This document shows positions 59,997-64,000 of a DNA stretch of 64,000 nucleotides, piece by piece. The notes below the pieces were generated by a model. The model searched no databases. It was not told the origin of the DNA and saw only the letters and a program-made list of their open reading frames with translations. The DNA is from Halalkaliarchaeum desulfuricum. GTDB taxonomy: Archaea > Halobacteriota > Halobacteria > Halobacteriales > Haloferacaceae. The position numbers and the translations under genes were made by a program. Position 1 is the stretch's first letter; each line of letters starts with the position of its first letter. The stretch spans positions 744,001 through 808,000 of the forward strand of contig NZ_CP025066.1 of NCBI RefSeq assembly GCF_002952775.1, in the 5' to 3' direction.

Positions 59997-60593
59997 TCAC
60001 TTGTACCTTCTGTTTCGATTTGTCACCGACAGGAGCCCGAGCCGTCCGGCAATCAGGCCGAGCACGAGCCCAGTGAAGTGCGCCACCAGCGCGATGCCCG
60101 GCCCCCATGTCGCGATCGTAACCACGACCGCGAGCCCGACGAACAACACCAACTGCATGCGCGGGCTCACCTCGATCCGGTCGAACAGCGCCGCAGACAC
60201 CCGGTTGCCGGCCAGGAGATACCCCATCAGCGCGAACACTGCCCCGGAGGCGCCCAGCACCGCCCGCGCTCCCACGAGACCGCCGAACCACACCTCCGCG
60301 ATCCCGGCAATCGCGCCAGTCGAGACGAAAAACAGGTGAAACCGGAGTCGGGTCGTCCGGCGCGCCACGAGCGGGCCCACGATCACGAGCGCGAGAGCGT
60401 TCCCGAACAAATGTGCCAGGTTCGCATGAGCATACACGCTCGTGACCACCGTCCACGGCGCGATCGAAACGGGCGCCGACAGCACGAACAGAACCGCCGC
60501 AAGCCCTGCCAGCGCCGTGAGACGCTGGAGAATGTACACGATGACGAACGCGGCGAGCGTCTCGAGCGTTGGACTGCGACGGAGCGACGACAC
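59997..60593 (-). CDS. Rhomboid-family intramembrane protease
   Basis: Membrane protein of 198 residues with about six helices. HANLAHLFGNALALVIVGP is the helix-2 motif, VLGASGAVFALMGYLL holds the catalytic Ser (GxSG) and ALVAHFTGLVLGLIAGR the catalytic His. It cleaves membrane-bound substrates within the bilayer; substrates unknown. Its start lies about 80 nt from the uS10 stop on the same strand. Confidence 0.92.
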   Translation of the reverse strand: MSSLRRSPTLETLAAFVIVYILQRLTALAGLAAVLFVLSAPVSIAPWTVVTSVYAHANLAHLFGNALALVIVGPLVARRTTRLRFHLFFVSTGAIAGIAEVWFGGLVGARAVLGASGAVFALMGYLLAGNRVSAALFDRIEVSPRMQLVLFVGLAVVVTIATWGPGIALVAHFTGLVLGLIAGRLGLLSVTNRNRRYK

Positions 60594-60675
60594 ATCCCCC
60601 AGTTACAACTCTCAATATATAAACGGAGAAGATAGCGTGTGAGATGGGCTCGTGCCCGTGTGACGCCTTAGCGCT

Positions 60676-60984
60676 TCAGTCTTCCAGGACGATCTCGATG
60701 CTCACGTCGTTGGGCACCTGAATGCGCATGAGCTGGCGGAGCGCGCGTTCGTCGGCGTCGATGTCGATGAGACGCTTGTGGACGCGCATCTCCCAGTGCT
60801 CCCAGGTCGCCGTGCCCTCTCCGTCCGGGGACTTTCGCGACGGAACCTCCAGCGTCTTCGTCGGAAGCGGGATCGGGCCCGCCAGCGAGACGCCGGTCGA
60901 ATCGGCGATCTCGCGGACGTCCTTACAGATGTCGTCGAGGTCCTCGGGGCTGGTACCCGCGAGGCGGACGCGTGCCTGCTGCAT
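60676..60984 (-). CDS. rps10: Ribosomal protein uS10
   Basis: Small-subunit protein of 102 residues: [76 protein letters not shown], the archaeal S10 outline with the His-Lys-Arg loop. It follows EF-1alpha by 3 nt, an ancient archaeal pairing, and is surely co-transcribed with it. Confidence 0.98.
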   Translation of the reverse strand: MQQARVRLAGTSPEDLDDICKDVREIADSTGVSLAGPIPLPTKTLEVPSRKSPDGEGTATWEHWEMRVHKRLIDIDADERALRQLMRIQVPNDVSIEIVLED

Positions 60985-60987
60985 CGA

Positions 60988-62253
60988 TTATCGCTCGTTG
61001 ACCTCGAGCACCTTGCCGGCGGCGATGGTCTGACCCATGTCGCGGATGGCGAAGGAGCCGAGCTCCGGGATCTCCGAGGACGGTTCGATGCTGAGCGGCT
61101 TCTGCGGGCGCACGGTGACGACCGCGGCGTCGCCGGACTTGATGAAGTCCGGGTTCTCCTCGGCGACCTCACCCGAGGCGGGGTCGATCTTCTGGTCGAT
61201 CGACTCGATGGTACACGCCACCTGTGCGGTGTGGGCGTGGAACACCGGGGTGTAGCCCGCGGTGATGACGCTCGGGTGCTGCATCACGACGATCTGTGCG
61301 CTGAACGTCTCGGCGACCGACGGCGGGTCCTCGGCGGGACCACAGACGTCGCCGCGGCGGATGTCGTCCTTGCCGATGCCGCGGACGTTGAAGCCGACGT
61401 TGTCGCCGGGGCCGGCCTCCGGCACTTCCTCGTGGTGCATCTCGATCGTCTTCACCTCGCCGCCGACGTCCGACGGCTGGAAGGAGACGTTGTCGCCGGT
61501 CTTCATCACGCCGGTCTCGACGCGGCCGACCGGGACCGTACCGATGCCGGAAATGGTGTAGACGTCCTGGATCGGAAGCCGGAGCGGGGCGTCCGTCGGC
61601 GGTTCGGTTTCCGGCAGGTCGTTGAGCGCTTCCAGCAGGGTCGGGCCGTCGTACCAGGTCAGTTCGCCGGAGCCCTCCGAGACGTTGTCGCCCTCGAAGG
61701 CGGAGATCGGGATGAACGTGGCGTCGTCGGCCTTGAAGCGGACCTGCTTGAGGAGCTGTTTGACCTCCTCGACGACCTCCTTGTACTTCGTCTCGTCGTA
61801 GTCGACGAGGTCCATCTTGTTGATGCCGATGATGAGCTCGCCGATCCCCAGCGTGCGAGCCAGGAAGACGTGCTCGCGTGTCTGGGGTGCGACGCCGTCG
61901 TCGGCCGCGACGACGAGCACCGCGTTGTCGGCCTGCGAGGCGCCCGTGATCATGTTCTTCACGAAGTCACGGTGGCCCGGACAGTCGACGATGGTGAAGT
62001 AGTACTCGTCGGTGTCGAACTCCTGGTGGGCGATGTCGATGGTAACCCCGCGCTCGCGCTCCTCGGCGAGGTTGTCCATCACGTAGGCGAACTCGAATCC
62101 GCCCTTGCCCTTCTCTTCGGCTTCCTCTCGGTGCTGCTCGATTACGTGCTCGGGAACGCTCCCCGTTTCGAAGAGGAGACGGCCCACGAGCGTACTCTTG
62201 CCGTGGTCGACGTGGCCGATGATGGCCAGATTCTGATGCGGTTTGTCACTCAT
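60988..62253 (-). CDS. tef1a: Translation elongation factor 1-alpha
   Basis: GTPase bringing aminoacyl-tRNA to the ribosome, 421 residues. G1 [16 protein letters not shown]3 [10 protein letters not shown]4 NKMDL, G5 SAFEG all present; domains 2 and 3 follow ([29 protein letters not shown]). ATG 62253. A TATA-like CTTATATTTGG on the minus strand (62384-62394) suggests a leader of roughly 100 nt, longer than usual here. Confidence 0.98.
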   Translation of the reverse strand: MSDKPHQNLAIIGHVDHGKSTLVGRLLFETGSVPEHVIEQHREEAEEKGKGGFEFAYVMDNLAEERERGVTIDIAHQEFDTDEYYFTIVDCPGHRDFVKNMITGASQADNAVLVVAADDGVAPQTREHVFLARTLGIGELIIGINKMDLVDYDETKYKEVVEEVKQLLKQVRFKADDATFIPISAFEGDNVSEGSGELTWYDGPTLLEALNDLPETEPPTDAPLRLPIQDVYTISGIGTVPVGRVETGVMKTGDNVSFQPSDVGGEVKTIEMHHEEVPEAGPGDNVGFNVRGIGKDDIRRGDVCGPAEDPPSVAETFSAQIVVMQHPSVITAGYTPVFHAHTAQVACTIESIDQKIDPASGEVAEENPDFIKSGDAAVVTVRPQKPLSIEPSSEIPELGSFAIRDMGQTIAAGKVLEVNER

Positions 62254-62383
62254 GGGTAATCACGCGCTAAGGCGCTGTGTAGGGGTTCTTTCGGTTGAAT
62301 CCACTAAAACGGTTTCGATACGCACCACAGCGCACCCTATCGCCCTCTTGCGTTTTTCTCCACACCGACGTGGTGGTGGATAC

Positions 62384-62394
62384 CAAATATAAGA
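62384..62394 (-). promoter_or_regulatory. TATA-like box of the tef1a-rps10 operon
   Basis: Minus-strand CTTATATTTGG about 130 nt before the tef1a start codon. If used, the transcript has an untranslated leader of about 105 nt. No better box is seen closer to the start. Confidence 0.4.
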
Positions 62395-62448
62395 AACTCG
62401 TCACGTCCGTGGCGGGCGAAAATCGCCCACCCACCTTGCCCGTCCCCT

Positions 62449-62524
62449 CTCACGGGAGTCGGCCGACGTCCCCGCTCACGGGGGTCGGCCGACATCCCCG
62501 CTCACGGGAGTCGGCCGACGTCAG
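62449..62524 (-). repeat. 26-bp tandem repeat, two full copies plus a 24-bp third copy over the hom 3' end
   Basis: Copies at 62449-62474, 62475-62500 and 62501-62524 share TCGGCCGAC with changes at two positions. The third copy contains the last codons and stop of hom (ADVGRLP, stop 62502-62504). The two further copies lie behind the stop codon, each carrying an out-of-context copy of the same ending. Confidence 0.88.
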
Positions 62525-63485
62525 CCAGCACGGCGCTTGCGGTTTCGGGTCCGCCGGCGCCGCGGCCGCTCACGTTCAGGCGGCCGGCGTGGTCGGTGTC
62601 CAGTTGGACGATGTTCTGGGTGCCGGTCACCGCGAGCGTCCCGTTTTCGGGGACGAGCCGCGGTCCCACCCGGACCGACTCCCGGCTTGCCTCGCCGACG
62701 AGCCGGACGGTTCGACCGTCCTCGGCTGCGAGCTCCAGCGCGCTCCCGGGCACGTTTTCGATCCCCTCGACCGCCGCGTCCGCGAGCGTGAACTCCCGGG
62801 CGTCAGCGGGATCGTCGGCCGTCCCGAACGAGAGCACGTTCGCCAGGATCACGCACTTCAGCGCCGCGTCCGTCCCGTTGACGTCGAAGGAGGGGTCGGC
62901 CTCCGCGACGCCGAGGTCCTGCGCCTCCGCGAGCACGTGATCGTAATCGAGGCCTTCGGCAGCCATCCGGGTCAAGATGAAGTTCGCGGTTCCATTGAGC
63001 ACGCCGCGAACCGCCGACACGCGGGCGGGACCGACGTCCTCGACGGTCGAGATCGCCGGGATCGCGCCCCCTACAGTGGCCTCGAACCGCACGTCCCCGG
63101 CGCTCTCGCGGGCCAGCGCGGCGAGGTCGCCGTACCGTTCCGCGACGGGGCCCTTGTTCGCGAGCACGACGTGTCTGTCCCGCTCGAGCGCTGCTGCCGC
63201 GTGGGAGAACCCGGGCTCTGCGTCCCCCAGCGTCGTCGGCGTCGCCTCCACTAGGACGTCGTAGTCGGCCGCGAGCACGTCGTCGGGATCCGCGTCGCCG
63301 ACGGTGCCGGCGTCCTCCTTGCGGGTTGAGACGGCGTCGACATCGAGGGCGGCGTTCCCGGACGCCGAGTCGGCCAGAACCGCGCTCTTCGAGTCCGCGA
63401 TCGCCGTCACGGTGTGGCCGTACGCCCCGGCGAGTTCGGCGACCGATCGGCCGACCGCACCGAACCCGAGGATCGCGAGTTTCAC
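62502..63485 (-). CDS. hom: Homoserine dehydrogenase
   Basis: Enzyme of threonine/methionine synthesis reducing aspartate semialdehyde to homoserine, 327 residues. NAD(P)-binding LAILGFGAVGRSVAEL (2-18), HVVLANKGPVA with the catalytic-site Lys, and VRGVLNGTANFILTRM with AEADPSFDVNGTDAALKCVILA are diagnostic. ACT-domain control is provided by the separate gene upstream, which overlaps by 4 nt (63482-63485). Confidence 0.95.
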   Translation of the reverse strand: MKLAILGFGAVGRSVAELAGAYGHTVTAIADSKSAVLADSASGNAALDVDAVSTRKEDAGTVGDADPDDVLAADYDVLVEATPTTLGDAEPGFSHAAAALERDRHVVLANKGPVAERYGDLAALARESAGDVRFEATVGGAIPAISTVEDVGPARVSAVRGVLNGTANFILTRMAAEGLDYDHVLAEAQDLGVAEADPSFDVNGTDAALKCVILANVLSFGTADDPADAREFTLADAAVEGIENVPGSALELAAEDGRTVRLVGEASRESVRVGPRLVPENGTLAVTGTQNIVQLDTDHAGRLNVSGRGAGGPETASAVLADVGRLP

Positions 63486-64000
63486 GGCTCCACCCCCACG
63501 AGCGGCTCGACGACGTCGAACCCTTTCTCGTCGGCCACCGCCCGCACCGTCTCCAGCGCCCGTTCGGTCTCGCCCGCCCTGGTCACGAGGCGGACTCGCG
63601 CGCTGGAGGCGCGTTCGGTTCCTTCCGGCGCGGAAAGCGAGACGTCGGCCACCGACGACGCCTCGCAGTCCTCGATCCGGCGGAGCGTATCCGAGAGGCC
63701 GGTGTCGATCAGGTGACCGACGAGGACGACTGTGAGCTCCTCGCTGTACCGCTCCGTGCCGGCCTGAATGACGTTCACGCCGGCGTCCCGGAGCGCGTCG
63801 ACGATACCCTCGAACCGGTCGTCCGGCGCCTCGAGGTCGATCTCGACCGGGATCCGACCGCGCGGGGTGATGTTTCCGCGCTCGTGGTAGATCGAAAGCA
63901 GGTTGCCGCCGTTGTCGGCGATCGGCCGCAGCGCCCGGAGCAGTTCGCCCGGCTCGTCCGCGAGTTCGAGTCGAACGGTGTGAGTCGACGTCGACGCCAC
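63482..64000 (-). CDS. ACT-domain amino-acid-binding protein (may extend beyond the window)
   Basis: 172 residues visible. The ACT domain is in HTVRLELADEPGELLRALRPIADNGGNLLSIYHERG (8-43) and a second ACT-like half follows (LTVVLVGHLIDTGLSDTLRRIEDCEASSVADV). Such proteins lie before hom in haloarchaea and probably sense threonine or another product. The first codon at 64000 is GTG and may be the start or an internal Val; the window ends there. Confidence 0.88.
   Translation of the reverse strand: MASTSTHTVRLELADEPGELLRALRPIADNGGNLLSIYHERGNITPRGRIPVEIDLEAPDDRFEGIVDALRDAGVNVIQAGTERYSEELTVVLVGHLIDTGLSDTLRRIEDCEASSVADVSLSAPEGTERASSARVRLVTRAGETERALETVRAVADEKGFDVVEPLVGVEP

Noticed and set aside
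60778-62259. 493-codon plus-strand frame opposite tef1a
   Set aside because: Antisense shadow of a highly conserved gene.
1-64000. CRISPR array
   Set aside because: The tandem repeats found (11, 19 and 26 bp units) have no spacers between copies and no cas genes are present.

Overview
This window is haloarchaeal chromosome. The proteins are strongly acidic and GC-rich, and many promoters are leaderless, with a TATA-like box about 25-30 nt before the start codon. The markers present are archaeal: DNA topoisomerase VI, archaeal EF-1alpha with uS10, PyrI/PyrB, phosphomevalonate decarboxylase, Tat-lipoprotein signals and type IV pilin-like signals. The gene order PRC-barrel / DHH next to a lactate (LUD / LctP / Dld) locus resembles what I remember of Haloferax-type genomes; I do not assign a genus. 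No rRNA, CRISPR array or complete insertion sequence was seen.

Layout. 0-7 kb: top6B-top6A operon on the minus strand, with two large LAGLIDADG-type inteins in the Top6B ATPase domain. 7-9.7 kb: ZIP transporter, HD hydrolase, EamA transporter. 9.8-18 kb: lactate-utilisation locus (fused FAD/Fe-S dehydrogenase, lactate permease, LUD proteins) followed by a PRC-barrel gene and a DHH/RCK gene. 20-26 kb: tRNA-Lys, tRNA-Phe and an accessory segment with a wHTH gene pair and a run of exported proteins. 26-40 kb: mixed metabolism and transport with two decayed transporters (SDF symporter, P1B-ATPase), a UbiA/lycopene-cyclase-domain fusion, carbonic anhydrase, PQQ-type dehydrogenase, a pilin-like protein and the UPF0200/UPF0201 pair.

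40-46.3 kb is a dense toxin-antitoxin island next to an intron-containing tRNA-Arg(UCU). It holds two MNT/HEPN pairs, VapBC, RHH/RelE, DUF433/DUF5615 and several DUF433 relics, and it is bracketed by two copies of about 250 bp from an AN1 zinc-finger gene. Three of its five recognisable toxins carry nonsense or frameshift lesions while their antitoxin genes remain open. 46.3-64 kb is mostly core: mutY, bolA, fumC, a DapA-family aldolase, pyrI-pyrB, a ferredoxin, phosphomevalonate decarboxylase, an NDH-2-like enzyme, an ATP-grasp/retropepsin fusion, tRNA-Ala, rhomboid, uS10-EF-1alpha and ACT-hom.

The most unusual structural signal is shared by all four tRNA genes. Within about 250 bp downstream, the tRNA 3' end recurs first inverted and then direct. 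The two copies form the arms of a hairpin-like element whose loop or flank often carries a GAGCGAAGCGAG-like core. Other notable signals are an 82-bp near-perfect palindrome at 59.2 kb, tandem repeats after cdpB-like, before pyrB and at the hom 3' end, and paired 10-bp repeats in the lactate promoter region.
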